Shown: in pieces, positions 29,135-38,651 of the stretch
Layout: every line of letters begins with the position of its first letter
Position numbering within the stretch: position 1 is the first letter of the stretch
Source: Carnobacteriaceae bacterium zg-84
GTDB taxonomy: Bacteria; Bacillota; Bacilli; Lactobacillales; Aerococcaceae
Assembly (NCBI GenBank): GCA_013874835.1
Contig: CP059430.1
Coordinates: 762,864-826,863 of the forward strand
Length of the DNA stretch: 64,000 nt
Reading direction: 5' to 3'
Translations under genes and position numbers: made by a program
The notes under the pieces: model-generated
The model's database searches: none
Told to the model about the DNA's origin: nothing
What the model saw: only the letters and a program-made list of their open reading frames with translations

Positions 29135-30343
29135 ATGAAGAAATTGGAACAAAGTCAATTACTAGAAATTTTTATTTTTGCGATTGCGATGATTTTATCA
29201 GTAATTGGTATTATGTCTGTTTATACAGCAGGAAGTTATGTAGCATCTATTGTGATACAAGATCCATTTTATTATGTGAAACGACAAGCTATGTTTTTAG
29301 CGCTAGGATTAGTCATTTGTGTCGCCACAATGACCATTAAATATCGCTTTTTTACAAATGTAACGCTACTGAAACGTTTTGCTGGTGGGATTATGATTAT
29401 CTTGATTGGCTTGCTTTTCTTTGGGACACCTGTTAATGGAGCGAAAGGTTGGTTGAATTTAGGGCTTTTTAATTTTCAACCACTTGAAATTGCTAAATTA
29501 ATTTTAATTTGGATGACAGCTTTTTATTTTGCTGAAGGAAGATACTTACCAGAGTTACCCATTCCAGAACAAGCTAGTAAAGGTATAAAATTTTGGTGCC
29601 AACATCATCAAGAAGTAACACTAGGGCTTGTTTATTCAGGTATTTTATTAACCGTATTATTACAACCCGATACAGGTGGTTTTGCTATTATGTTAGGAAC
29701 ACTGATTTTAATCTGGTTGTCTAGTGGCATATTTCCTTGGAAAAAAGCATTAAAATGGTTAGGCATTGGCTTTGCAGCATTGATTTCTTTTGTGGTGTTA
29801 TTAGCCAACACGATAGGAACGTCTGATTATCGTGTTTTACGTATTTTGGTGTTTTTAAATCCATTTAATAGTTCTGCGGATGCTTCCAGACAAATTCGTA
29901 ATTCCTTTTACGCTTTAGCACGTGGTGGTATAACGGGCGTTGGTCTAGGAAATAGCGTTCAAAAAACAGGCTATTTAGCCGAGTTTCATACCGATTTTAT
30001 TTTATCTATTATTGGAGAAGAATTAGGTATTTTTGGTGTTATTTTCGTCACAGTGCTATTATTTATTCTTGTTTATTTGATTTTTAAAAGAAGTTTAACC
30101 GTAAAACGTGTTTTTGATAAATTTGTTTTATTAGGTATTGCCATTTTATTCATGATACAAATTTCTTTAAATATTGCTGGTGTGACAAGTATGGCGCCTT
30201 TAACGGGTGTTACTTTACCTTTTATTAGTTATGGTGGCTCGAGTTTGATTGCGTCGTTTATTTCCATAGGTATTGTCTTAAAAATTTCAATGTATGATAG
30301 AAAAAATAACAGGGAGTCTATAAAATATGATGAAACAAATTAA
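29135..30343 (+). CDS. ftsW: FtsW, septal peptidoglycan glycosyltransferase
   Basis: A SEDS-family polymerase of 402 residues with about ten membrane segments. The periplasmic loop KGWLNLGLFNFQPLE (about 107-121) and the C-terminal GVTLPFISYGGSS (about 360-372) are SEDS hallmarks. Position directly before pyc, as in B. subtilis ftsW-pycA, supports FtsW over RodA. ATG 29135 follows TTAGGAG; the longer frame from 28976 extends over the promoter (TATAAT at 29096-29101). It overlaps pyc by 17 bases. Confidence 0.9.
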   Translation: MKKLEQSQLLEIFIFAIAMILSVIGIMSVYTAGSYVASIVIQDPFYYVKRQAMFLALGLVICVATMTIKYRFFTNVTLLKRFAGGIMIILIGLLFFGTPVNGAKGWLNLGLFNFQPLEIAKLILIWMTAFYFAEGRYLPELPIPEQASKGIKFWCQHHQEVTLGLVYSGILLTVLLQPDTGGFAIMLGTLILIWLSSGIFPWKKALKWLGIGFAALISFVVLLANTIGTSDYRVLRILVFLNPFNSSADASRQIRNSFYALARGGITGVGLGNSVQKTGYLAEFHTDFILSIIGEELGIFGVIFVTVLLFILVYLIFKRSLTVKRVFDKFVLLGIAILFMIQISLNIAGVTSMAPLTGVTLPFISYGGSSLIASFISIGIVLKISMYDRKNNRESIKYDETN

Positions 30344-33300
30344 AACTATTTTAGTTGCCAATCGTGGTGAAATTGCCATTCGTATTTTCCGTGCAGCCAA
30401 TGAATTAGGCATGCGCACAATAGCTATTTATGCAAAAGAAGATGAGCATTCTGTACACCGATTTAAAGCTGACGAAGCTTATTTAGTCGGAGAAGGAAAA
30501 CGTCCGATTGACGCCTATTTGGATATAGAGTCTATTTTAGAAATTGCAAAAAAAGCAAATGTTGATGCCATTCATCCTGGTTATGGCTTTTTATCTGAAA
30601 ATAGCCATTTTGCTAGACGTTGTGAAGAAGAACAAATTATTTTTATTGGTCCAAAAGCAGAACATTTAGATATTCTTGGAGATAAAGTAAAAGCAAAAGA
30701 AGCAGCTTTAAAAGCAGGTTTACAATCCATTCCGGGAACAGACGGTCCTGTACAGTCATTAGATGATATTTACACATTTGCACAAACGTACGGTTATCCT
30801 GTCATGATTAAAGCTTCACTAGGTGGTGGCGGACGTGGTATGCGTATTGTTCGCTCTGCGCATGATGTAGAAGAAAATTATTTACGTGCATCAGGAGAAG
30901 CAAAAGCTGCATTTGGTTCAAGTGATGTATACGTTGAAAAGTATATCGAAAATCCAAAACATATTGAAGTACAAGTGATTGGAGATGCTTATGGGAATGC
31001 GGTTCACTTGTTTGAACGTGATTGTTCTGTACAAAGACGTCATCAAAAAGTCGTAGAAGTAGCTCCATGTATCTCTATGACTGAAACAATACGAGAAAAA
31101 ATTTGTACAGCAGCACGAGATTTCTTACAATCTATTCATTATGAAAATGCAGGAACTGTTGAATTTTTATGGACTGGACAAGAAGATTTTTACTTTATCG
31201 AAGTCAACCCTAGGGTACAAGTAGAACATACGATTACAGAATTAGTAACAGGTTTTGATATTGTACAAACACAATTAAAAATTGCACAAGGCGAAACTAT
31301 TTATGATGCTTTGCATATTGAAAATCAATCTGATATTTGTTTAAACGGTTCTGCCATTCAATGCCGTATCACAACAGAAGATCCAGAAAATCACTTTATT
31401 CCAGATACGGGACGTATTAATACTTATCGTTCTCCAGGTGGTTACGGTATTCGTTTAGATGCAGGAAATGGTTTCCAAGGAAATGTCGTAACACCTTATT
31501 TTGATTCAATGTTAGTAAAATGTTGTACATATGGACGTACATTTAAAGATGCCATTACAAAAATGAAACGTGCACTCGTTGAATTTCGTATTCGTGGTGT
31601 AAAAACAAATATTGCCTTTATGCAAAATGTAGTTGCTCATCCGATTTTTGAAACTGGCGAAGCGAAAACAACATTTATTGATACAACTCCAGAACTATTT
31701 GTCTTTTCAAAATTAAGAAATCGAGGCAATAAAATGTTACACTACTTAGGAGATGTAACAGTAAATGGGTTTGCAGGTATTTCAAAACATGAAAAACATG
31801 CTTATCATCAAGCATTATTACCAACAAAATTACATGAACGTTCTGTTTTTGACTATCCAAAACATATTTTAGATACAAAAGGTCCAGATGCTCTAGCAAA
31901 ATGGATTAGTGAACAACACGAATTACTTTTAACAGATACTACTTTTAGAGATGCTCATCAAAGTTTATTGGCAACACGTATGCGTACACATGATATGGTT
32001 AAAATCGCACCATACTATAAAGAATATTTGCCAGAATTATTTGCTGTGGAAGCGTGGGGTGGTGCAACCTTTGATACAGCTTATCGTTTCTTATTAGAAA
32101 ATCCGTGGGAACGTCTAGCATTATTACGTAAAGAAATGCCACATACACTATTGCAAATGTTAATTCGTGGAGCTAATGCTGTTGGGTATCAAAATTATCC
32201 AGATAATGTCGTTGAAGAATTTATTAAAGTATCTGCACAAAATGGTATTGATATTTTCCGTATTTTTGATTCTTTAAACTGGCTACCGCAAATGGAAAAA
32301 AGTATTCAAGCTGTGCGAGATGTTGGAAAAGTTGCTGAAGTGGCAATGTGCTATACAGGAGATTTATTAAATCCGAATAGACCAAAATATAATTTAGCCT
32401 ACTACATTGATTTTGCTAAACACATTCAAAATAGTGGGGCACATATTTTAGCAATTAAAGATATGGCAGGTTTATTAAAACCGCAAGCTGCCTATACATT
32501 GATTAGTGCTTTGAAAGACGAAATCAATATTCCAATTCACTTACATACACACGATACAAGTGGCAATGGTATTTATACGTATGCTGCAGCAACCAGAGCA
32601 GGTGTGGATATTGTCGATGTTTCTATGGGGGCTTTCTCAGGTGGAACAAGCCAACCAAGTATGAGTACTTTAATGTACGGATTAGCCGATACAGAAAGAG
32701 TACCAAATGTATCCTTAGAAAATATCGAGAAAATCAATCATTATTGGTCGGGCGTACGTCAATATTACGATGCTTTTGAAACAAAATCCCAACTTGGCTC
32801 ACATACAGCCGTCTATCAACACGAAATGCCTGGTGGACAGTACACCAATTTACAACAACAGGCGAAAGCAACAGGAATTGATGACACAGAGTGGGAAAGC
32901 GTTGAAAAAATGTATGCTGACGTCAATCAATTATTTGGAGATATTGTCAAAGTGACGCCATCATCAAAGGTCGTTGGCGATATGTCATTATTTATGCTTA
33001 AAAATAAATTAACAGTCGATAATATTTTTGAAAAAGGAGAGCACATTGATTTCCCAGCTTCTGTAAGAGCCTTTTTCAAAGGAGATTTAGGGCAACCCGT
33101 TGGAGGATTTCCAAAAGCATTACAAAAACTTATTTTAAAAGATGAACAACCATTTACCGTCAGACCGGGGTTATTAGCAGAGGCAATTTCTTTTGATGAA
33201 GTAGGTGCTTTGTTACGTCAAGAATTAGGCTATGAACCAACTCAAGAAGATATATTAAGTTATATTATGTATCCTCAAGTTTTTTTAGACTATATGAAAG

Positions 33301-33770
33301 CAACTGAAAAATATGGAGATGTGTCACACATTGATACACCTACATTTTTCCATGGAATGCGTGCAGGTGAAGAAATTTCTGTTGAAATTGAAAAAGGTAA
33401 AACTTTGTCCATTCGTCTTGTGCAAATTGGAGAACCTGATTCAGACGGGAATCGTCCAATTTACTTTAATTTTAATGGACAAAACCGTGAAATTTTAATC
33501 AAAGATTTAAGTGCCAATCAATCAGTTTCAGTTCGTAAGAAAGCAGAACCGTCTAATCGTAAACAAATAGGTGCAACCATGCCGGGAACGATTGTGAAAT
33601 TACTTGTTCAAAAAGGTGATAAAGTTGAAAAAGGAACACCTCTTGTTGTGACAGAATCAATGAAAATGGAAACCATGATTCAAGCTCAAGAAAGTGGTGT
33701 CGTAGATCAAATTTATGTGCATGAACAAGATTTGGTTGATTCAAGAGATTTATTGATTGAATTACAGTAA
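30327..33770 (+). CDS. pyc: Pyruvate carboxylase
   Basis: An ATP- and biotin-dependent enzyme making oxaloacetate from pyruvate. A single 1147-residue chain contains biotin carboxylase (about 1-450, glycine-rich ATP loop KASLGGGGRGMRIV), the carboxyltransferase barrel (about 530-800, with LLTDTTFRDAHQSL), the PC-tetramerisation region, and the biotin carrier with TESMKMET, the biotinylated lysine being near residue 1113. The start overlaps ftsW; GGGAG lies about 12 bases before tandem ATGs. Presence of the full enzyme implies anaplerotic aspartate synthesis. Confidence 0.97.
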   Translation: MMKQIKTILVANRGEIAIRIFRAANELGMRTIAIYAKEDEHSVHRFKADEAYLVGEGKRPIDAYLDIESILEIAKKANVDAIHPGYGFLSENSHFARRCEEEQIIFIGPKAEHLDILGDKVKAKEAALKAGLQSIPGTDGPVQSLDDIYTFAQTYGYPVMIKASLGGGGRGMRIVRSAHDVEENYLRASGEAKAAFGSSDVYVEKYIENPKHIEVQVIGDAYGNAVHLFERDCSVQRRHQKVVEVAPCISMTETIREKICTAARDFLQSIHYENAGTVEFLWTGQEDFYFIEVNPRVQVEHTITELVTGFDIVQTQLKIAQGETIYDALHIENQSDICLNGSAIQCRITTEDPENHFIPDTGRINTYRSPGGYGIRLDAGNGFQGNVVTPYFDSMLVKCCTYGRTFKDAITKMKRALVEFRIRGVKTNIAFMQNVVAHPIFETGEAKTTFIDTTPELFVFSKLRNRGNKMLHYLGDVTVNGFAGISKHEKHAYHQALLPTKLHERSVFDYPKHILDTKGPDALAKWISEQHELLLTDTTFRDAHQSLLATRMRTHDMVKIAPYYKEYLPELFAVEAWGGATFDTAYRFLLENPWERLALLRKEMPHTLLQMLIRGANAVGYQNYPDNVVEEFIKVSAQNGIDIFRIFDSLNWLPQMEKSIQAVRDVGKVAEVAMCYTGDLLNPNRPKYNLAYYIDFAKHIQNSGAHILAIKDMAGLLKPQAAYTLISALKDEINIPIHLHTHDTSGNGIYTYAAATRAGVDIVDVSMGAFSGGTSQPSMSTLMYGLADTERVPNVSLENIEKINHYWSGVRQYYDAFETKSQLGSHTAVYQHEMPGGQYTNLQQQAKATGIDDTEWESVEKMYADVNQLFGDIVKVTPSSKVVGDMSLFMLKNKLTVDNIFEKGEHIDFPASVRAFFKGDLGQPVGGFPKALQKLILKDEQPFTVRPGLLAEAISFDEVGALLRQELGYEPTQEDILSYIMYPQVFLDYMKATEKYGDVSHIDTPTFFHGMRAGEEISVEIEKGKTLSIRLVQIGEPDSDGNRPIYFNFNGQNREILIKDLSANQSVSVRKKAEPSNRKQIGATMPGTIVKLLVQKGDKVEKGTPLVVTESMKMETMIQAQESGVVDQIYVHEQDLVDSRDLLIELQ

Positions 33771-33780
33771 GGAGAAAGAC

Positions 33781-34053
33781 ATGAATGAAGTAAAAAGACG
33801 AGGACTTATCGTTAAAGTTTATTCATTGCGTAATTTAACCGGATTAAAACGTTTCGGTCATATTTATTATACATCAAAACGTATGCACTACGTTGCCATG
33901 TACGTCAACGACGAGCAAATAGAAAGCGTCATGGAAAAAATAAATAAATTACATTTTGTGCGATCTGTTGAAATGTCCTACTTACCAGATATTGATATGA
34001 CATTTGAACATGCACTTGAAAAAAGTTTAGAGAAAACAGAAGAATTAGCTTAA
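33781..34053 (+). CDS. ylbG: YlbG-like protein (UPF0298)
   Basis: A 90-residue DUF2129/UPF0298 protein with the typical start RRGLIVKVYSLRNLTGLKRFG. Family function is unresolved; it is conserved in Bacilli beside rsmD and coaD, as here. ATG 33781 follows AAGGAGAAA, 10 bases after pyc. Its last codons and stop form one arm of a long hairpin. Confidence 0.88.
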   Translation: MNEVKRRGLIVKVYSLRNLTGLKRFGHIYYTSKRMHYVAMYVNDEQIESVMEKINKLHFVRSVEMSYLPDIDMTFEHALEKSLEKTEELA

Positions 34054-34067
34054 TTCTTCTGTTTTCT
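34031..34067 (+). other. Perfect hairpin spanning the ylbG stop codon
   Basis: 17-bp perfect arms (34031-34047, 34051-34067) around a 3-base loop, ending CTGTTTTCT. It lies between ylbG and rsmD and could be an attenuator, partial terminator or RNA processing site. Confidence 0.6.
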
Positions 34068-34083
34068 AGATTAGGAGAAAAAT

Positions 34084-34641
34084 ATGCGCATTATTTCTGG
34101 TGAATATGGTGGTAGACATCTCAAAGCATTAGCAGGCGATATTACAAGACCAACAACAGATAAAGTAAAAGAGTCTATATTCAATATTATCGGTCCTTAT
34201 TTTGACGGTGGTATCTGTCTTGATTTATATGGTGGAAGTGGTGGTTTATCTATTGAAGCCGTATCTCGTGGTATGGATTTTGCGATATTATTTGAAAAAG
34301 ATAGAAAAGCACAAGCCATTATTCAAGAAAATATCGCCATTACAAAAGAACCTGAAAAATTTCACTTAATAAAAGGAGATTGTAAAAAACTAGGGTATAA
34401 ATTCAATAAACCTGTGCATCTTATTTTTTTAGATCCTCCTTATAAACAACAAACGATTGAACAAGATTTATTAAAGCTAATCGACCAAGGCATTGTAACA
34501 GAAGATACGCTTGCTGTTTGTGAAACGGACAAATCTATTTATTTACCAACTACTATTGGTTGTTTATCACAGTGGAAACGGCAAGAATATGGTACCATTG
34601 CTGTAACATTTTATCATGTTATCACGAATGACAAAGAGTAA
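34084..34641 (+). CDS. rsmD: RsmD, 16S rRNA guanine-N2 methyltransferase
   Basis: This enzyme methylates G966 (E. coli numbering) of 16S rRNA. The N-terminal MRIISGEYGGRHLK, the SAM loop LDLYGGSGGLSIEA (about 46-59) and the catalytic DPPY (about 118-121) are diagnostic. At 185 residues it has normal length. It precedes coaD by 10 bases, the standard rsmD-coaD pairing of Firmicutes. Confidence 0.94.
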   Translation: MRIISGEYGGRHLKALAGDITRPTTDKVKESIFNIIGPYFDGGICLDLYGGSGGLSIEAVSRGMDFAILFEKDRKAQAIIQENIAITKEPEKFHLIKGDCKKLGYKFNKPVHLIFLDPPYKQQTIEQDLLKLIDQGIVTEDTLAVCETDKSIYLPTTIGCLSQWKRQEYGTIAVTFYHVITNDKE

Positions 34642-34651
34642 GGAGTAGTGT

Positions 34652-35146
34652 ATGGAAAAAATAGCAATATTTTCAGGAAGTTTTGATCCAATTACCAATG
34701 GTCACTTAGATATTTTAAAAAGAGGACTTTCGTTATTTGATAAGATTATTGTTGTCGTATCAACAAATGAACAAAAAACATACACCTTTTCTTCAAAAGA
34801 ACGTATCACACTCGTGAAACAAGTTTGTCAATCATTAGACAATGTATATGTTATTGGACATACAAAAGGATTACTTATTGATGTCGCTAAGCATTATCAA
34901 GCAATAGCTATTTTAAGAGGTGTACGCCAAACAGCAGATTTATTATATGAACAAACCATGTCTTGTTATAATCAAGATATCGAAACCGTCATTCTATTAA
35001 CGAAACCAGAGTATTCTCACATTAGTTCAAGTGGCGTTAAAACATTTTATAAATTAGGTGGCGACATAAAAGCTATGGTGCCACCAGTTGTACATCATGC
35101 TTTACGTGAACGATTGCTTATAGAAACATTGGAGATGACAGAGTGA
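34652..35146 (+). CDS. coaD: Phosphopantetheine adenylyltransferase
   Basis: The penultimate step of CoA synthesis: transfer of AMP from ATP to 4'-phosphopantetheine. Residues 8-19 carry SGSFDPITNGHL with the T/HxGH nucleotidyltransferase motif. RGVRQTADLLYE binds substrate, and the ISSSGVK motif lies near residue 130. The length of 164 is typical. AAGGAGT precedes ATG. The stop overlaps the rlmH GTG (GTGA). Confidence 0.96.
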   Translation: MEKIAIFSGSFDPITNGHLDILKRGLSLFDKIIVVVSTNEQKTYTFSSKERITLVKQVCQSLDNVYVIGHTKGLLIDVAKHYQAIAILRGVRQTADLLYEQTMSCYNQDIETVILLTKPEYSHISSSGVKTFYKLGGDIKAMVPPVVHHALRERLLIETLEMTE

Positions 35147-35622
35147 ATATAAAAATTATTGCCGTGGGTAAACTTAAAGAAAAATATTTAAAACAAGCTA
35201 TCGACGAATACAGCAAACGATTAGGAGCCTATTGTAAATTTGACATTATAGAAGTACCCGATGAAAAAACACCAGATAACATGAGTGAAAAAGAAAAAGA
35301 ACTTGTAAAACAAAAAGAGGGCGACCGTATCCTATCTAAAATTAGTGAACAAGATATTGTCATCACTTTAGCCATAGAAGGACAATTAGTCACATCTGAA
35401 ACGATTGCTGAAAAAATAGAACAGTATGCTCTTCATGGGAAAAGTCGGTTATCTTTTATTATAGGTGGCTCTCTTGGGTTAAGTGATGACGTCAAAAAAA
35501 GAGCTAATGAGCTTTTTTCATTTGGAAGAATTACAATGCCTCATCAACTCATACGTGTTGTATTAAGTGAACAAATTTATAGAGCATATCGAATTATCAA
35601 TAATCAAGCGTATCATAAATAG
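35143..35622 (+). CDS. rlmH: RlmH, 23S rRNA pseudouridine-1915 N3-methyltransferase
   Basis: A SPOUT-class methyltransferase acting on assembled 70S ribosomes. The 159-residue protein begins MNIKIIAVGKLKEKYLK and carries the knot signature FIIGGSLGLSDDVKKRA (about 106-122) and MPHQLIRVVLSEQIYRAY. GTG start with GGAGATG ten bases upstream, overlapping coaD. Placement in the coaD operon is less common than a location near the origin and may be a lineage trait. Confidence 0.95.
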   Translation: MNIKIIAVGKLKEKYLKQAIDEYSKRLGAYCKFDIIEVPDEKTPDNMSEKEKELVKQKEGDRILSKISEQDIVITLAIEGQLVTSETIAEKIEQYALHGKSRLSFIIGGSLGLSDDVKKRANELFSFGRITMPHQLIRVVLSEQIYRAYRIINNQAYHK

Positions 35623-35631
35623 GAGGTATCC

Positions 35632-36390
35632 ATGTCTTTTATTATTACAACTTCCGTTGAAACAACGAATACATTAAATCAAAAAGCTAAACATATTGCA
35701 CACATATTTGATGTAACATATTTTCCTAGACAAAAAATGACCTTGAAATCGTTATGTCAACAATTTTCTCATGTACTCGTTGTTTATAAAGATAAACTCA
35801 TGTATACCACATCAACATCACAGTTCTTTTTTCACCCAAATACAGCCATAATTCGCATTAAACAACAAAAAGAGCCTCTACTTGAGCTAATTGGAAGTGC
35901 TCCTAAACGTGTTTTAGATACGACAATGGGACTAGCTAGTGACAGTATTGTATTAAGCTATTTTGGCTACGATGTCGTTGCTTTGGAAGATAATCCACTC
36001 ATCCATTTTATCATTGAGGATGGCTTAAAAACGTACGATACACATCATACATCTATTAACCAAGCAATGAAACGTATTAACACACATTGTATACACAGCT
36101 TAGATTACCTCATGCAGTGTAACGATAAGGCATTTGATATTGTATATGCCGATCCTATGTTTCGTTATGCGATTGATGAATCAAAAAATTTAGAAGGTTT
36201 AAGTTCTTTAGCGAATAAAGAAACCATAACAACTGAATGGATAGAACAAGCAAAACGTGTTGCTAAAGAAAAAGTGATTATAAAAGCGCATTACAAAGAT
36301 ACACTTTTTGAAACATTTGGTTTTACTCGACTTGTACGAAAGCATGCTCAATTTCATTATGGGTATATAGATGTTGGGTATTTGGAATAG
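35632..36390 (+). CDS. RsmJ-like class I SAM methyltransferase
   Basis: The central SAM-binding region VLDTTMGLASDSIVLSYFGY (about residues 100-119), then LEDNPLIHFIIEDGL, and the acceptor motif YADPMF (about 180) resemble the RsmJ/YhiQ group that methylates 16S rRNA G1516. The N-terminal 80 residues differ from RsmJ and recall a small substrate-recognition domain. The ribosome site AGGAGG is strong, and it follows rlmH by 9 bases, placing a third rRNA methyltransferase in this operon. The exact target base is inferred only. Confidence 0.75.
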   Translation: MSFIITTSVETTNTLNQKAKHIAHIFDVTYFPRQKMTLKSLCQQFSHVLVVYKDKLMYTTSTSQFFFHPNTAIIRIKQQKEPLLELIGSAPKRVLDTTMGLASDSIVLSYFGYDVVALEDNPLIHFIIEDGLKTYDTHHTSINQAMKRINTHCIHSLDYLMQCNDKAFDIVYADPMFRYAIDESKNLEGLSSLANKETITTEWIEQAKRVAKEKVIIKAHYKDTLFETFGFTRLVRKHAQFHYGYIDVGYLE

Positions 36391-36526
36391 AAAACAATTT
36401 TTATGACCATGGATATACTTAGCGAAATCATAAAACTTCTCTAATATTTGAAGAAAAGATATATAAAAAACAAAGAACTATATTATCAACTCCAATTAAT
36501 TAGAGTAATGAGAGAGTAGGAGATGT

Positions 36527-37546
36527 TTGTTTAGAACACGAGAAATACTCTGCACTATAAAAGGAGATGAAAGAATTATTAAGATTATTTTCAATAGAGT
36601 AAAAAATGAAAGAGATATCAAATCAATTGGTATTTGTTCTCCATCTTATCCAGGAACGTTTCATTATCCAAAACGATATAAGAGAGGCATAGAATTTTTA
36701 AAAAATAAAGGTTTTACTGTAGTAGAAGGAAATTTAACCGAAAAAGAAGGCTATAGAGGTGAAATTTCTGGAGGAGCAAGAGACAGAGCTGAAGAATTTA
36801 ATCAACTCATTCCTCATGTGGATGTCATCATGACTTCTATAGGAGGATATAATTCTAACTCTATATTGAAGTATGTAGACTATGAGTTATTTGAACAGAA
36901 AGCACCTATTTTTATTGGATATTCCGATACAACAGCACTTGCTTTAGCTCTATATAAAAAGACTGGATGTATAACTTACCTATCTCAGAGTGTCATCTCT
37001 AATTTTGGAGAGTTTGAACCATTTAATGAATTGAATTATTCTTATTTTAAATCAATGATTTTTAGTAAGCAAAGAACAGTAGAATTACAAATGTCAGATA
37101 TTTGGACAGATGACTGGATAAATTGGGAAAACTATGAAAGAGCCAAAAAAGTAAATAAAAATGAGTGGATTATTTTCAATGAAGGTGAATATAGTGGTAC
37201 ATTGATTGGGGGGAATCTAGATACCATTATAGGAATAATAGGAACGGAGTATATGCCAGAAATAACAGAAGATACCATACTTTTGTTAGAAGATGTGTAT
37301 ACAGATTTAGGTAGGGTATATAGAAATTTCACAACGCTAGCATTACATGGTGTTTTTGATAAAATAGGCGGACTTATTGTCTCAAAATTTGAAACAATAG
37401 GAGAAGATAGTGATGTTATTAATGATATTATTAATGAATTTGTAGGGCATAGAAATATTCCTATTTTATTGAATTTTGATTGTGGTCATACCCATCCTAG
37501 TTGTTTAATACCTATTGGTAGTAACATTACGTTGAAGTTAAACTAA
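36527..37546 (+). CDS. S66-family peptidase (LD-carboxypeptidase / MccF-like)
   Basis: The S66 fold is recognisable from SIGICSPSYPGTF, the nucleophile elbow GYSDTT (Ser near residue 133), LIGGNLDTIIG with DTILLLEDV further on, and the catalytic histidine in CGHTHP near the C-terminus. Family members cleave the L,D-tetrapeptide of murein (LdcA) or inactivate microcin C-type antibiotics (MccF); the large loop here suggests the MccF branch but does not prove it. The start is doubtful. The frame can begin at TTG 36527 behind TAGGAGATG, but its first 25-30 residues do not look native. A second GGAGATG at about 36562-36568 has no in-frame standard start after it. It may have been rearranged or transferred. 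Confidence 0.75.
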   Translation: MFRTREILCTIKGDERIIKIIFNRVKNERDIKSIGICSPSYPGTFHYPKRYKRGIEFLKNKGFTVVEGNLTEKEGYRGEISGGARDRAEEFNQLIPHVDVIMTSIGGYNSNSILKYVDYELFEQKAPIFIGYSDTTALALALYKKTGCITYLSQSVISNFGEFEPFNELNYSYFKSMIFSKQRTVELQMSDIWTDDWINWENYERAKKVNKNEWIIFNEGEYSGTLIGGNLDTIIGIIGTEYMPEITEDTILLLEDVYTDLGRVYRNFTTLALHGVFDKIGGLIVSKFETIGEDSDVINDIINEFVGHRNIPILLNFDCGHTHPSCLIPIGSNITLKLN

Positions 37547-37682
37547 ATGACGTAGCATATGAACAATAGAGAAAATAAGTTAAAGGGTTTTTATGATATT
37601 TTTGAAGAAAAAATGATAATTAAGTAAATTGATTTATATCGATAAAGAATTATATATCTGAACGATTATGAATCTATAGTAT

Positions 37683-37711
37683 TTGACACCTCCTTGAATT
37701 TAGATTATGAT
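37683..37711 (+). promoter_or_regulatory. Promoter of the thiamine uptake operon
   Basis: TTGACA (37683-37688), a 17-base spacer and TATGAT (37706-37711), directly before the TPP aptamer. Confidence 0.75.
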
Positions 37712-37721
37712 AAAGTTGTAA

Positions 37722-37866
37722 CACAAAGGGGTGCCTTTAATGGCTGAGATGATACCCTTCGAACCTGTTCGTTAGTACGATTGTAGGGATTGTGAAAAAC
37801 AAGGTATATTTATGAATATTTACCTCGTTTCTTTGTGCTGCTATGCATAAAGAAACGAGGTTTTTT
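37722..37866 (+). promoter_or_regulatory. TPP (THI-box) riboswitch with terminator
   Basis: The conserved elements GGGGTGC (37728-37734), CTGAGAT (37744-37750), ATACCCTTCGAACCTG (about 37752-37767), TAGTAC and AGGGA are all present in order, spanning about 37722-37796. An expression platform follows: stem 37823-37834 with 37849-37860 and a TTTTTT run. TPP binding should terminate transcription ahead of thiX. Confidence 0.95.
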
Positions 37867-37891
37867 ATGATTGAAAGGAGTGAAACCTGTA

Positions 37892-38647
37892 TTGAAAAAA
37901 TTATCTGCATGGAGTAGTGTGTGCGTTATCGTTACTGTCATCATCATTTGGGAAATTGCTAGTCGATTGCAGTGGGTACCCGAATTTATGTTGCCAAGTT
38001 TTACAAAAGTCACACAAGCATTTCTATCAGATTTTTCATTATTACAACAACATTTTCAAACAACATTATATGAAGCACTTATTGGATTGTTTATCAGTAC
38101 ATGTTTAGGTGTCCTATTAGCTTTCTTAATGGACTATTCAACATGGATACAGCATAGTTTATATCCAATATTAGTATTATCACAAACAATTCCTACAATT
38201 TCTCTAGCACCTTTACTCGTTTTATGGTTTGGGTATGGTTTAATGCCAAAAATTATTTTAATCACCCTCGTTTGTTTCTTTCCAATGACAATGAATGTCT
38301 TTACAGGACTAAAGTCGATTGATACCGATTATTTAACATTATTAACAACAATGCAAGCAACACACTGGCAAAAAATGAAATATGTCAAAATTCCATTTGT
38401 GTTACCTGCCTTTTTTACAGGATTGAAAATAGCAACGTCTTATGCGGTTGTAGGAGCTGTTATATCCGAATGGCTAGGTGGCGATAGCGGGTTAGGTGTA
38501 TATATGACTCGAGTGAGAAAGTCATTTGCTTTTGATAAAATGTTTGCAGTTATTTTGTTAACAAGTATTTTCAGCTTGTTATTAGTTGGCATCGTGACAC
38601 TCATTGAAAAGAAGGTGTTACACTATCAAAGAAAGAGTGGGGAATAG
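37892..38647 (+). CDS. thiX: ThiX, permease of thiamine-precursor ABC transporter
   Basis: A BPD-type inner-membrane permease of about 251 residues with six membrane segments. The EAA-like loop appears around LTTMQATHWQKMKYVKIPFVLPAFF. It belongs to the ThiX/SsuC/TauC family. The start is uncertain: TTG 37892 lies 11 bases after AAAGGAG and gives a natural N-terminus. GTG 37880 overlaps the site and TTG 37871 precedes it. The upstream TPP riboswitch and the ThiY/ThiZ neighbours fix the role as uptake of hydroxymethylpyrimidine-type precursors. Confidence 0.88.
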   Translation: MKKLSAWSSVCVIVTVIIIWEIASRLQWVPEFMLPSFTKVTQAFLSDFSLLQQHFQTTLYEALIGLFISTCLGVLLAFLMDYSTWIQHSLYPILVLSQTIPTISLAPLLVLWFGYGLMPKIILITLVCFFPMTMNVFTGLKSIDTDYLTLLTTMQATHWQKMKYVKIPFVLPAFFTGLKIATSYAVVGAVISEWLGGDSGLGVYMTRVRKSFAFDKMFAVILLTSIFSLLLVGIVTLIEKKVLHYQRKSGE

Positions 38648-38651
38648 TATA

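Noticed and set aside
37559-37627. 22-codon frame MNNRENKLKGFYDIFEEK... before the TPP riboswitch promoter
   Set aside because: Plausible amino-acid composition but no ribosome-binding site or promoter; perhaps a remnant of a deleted gene.
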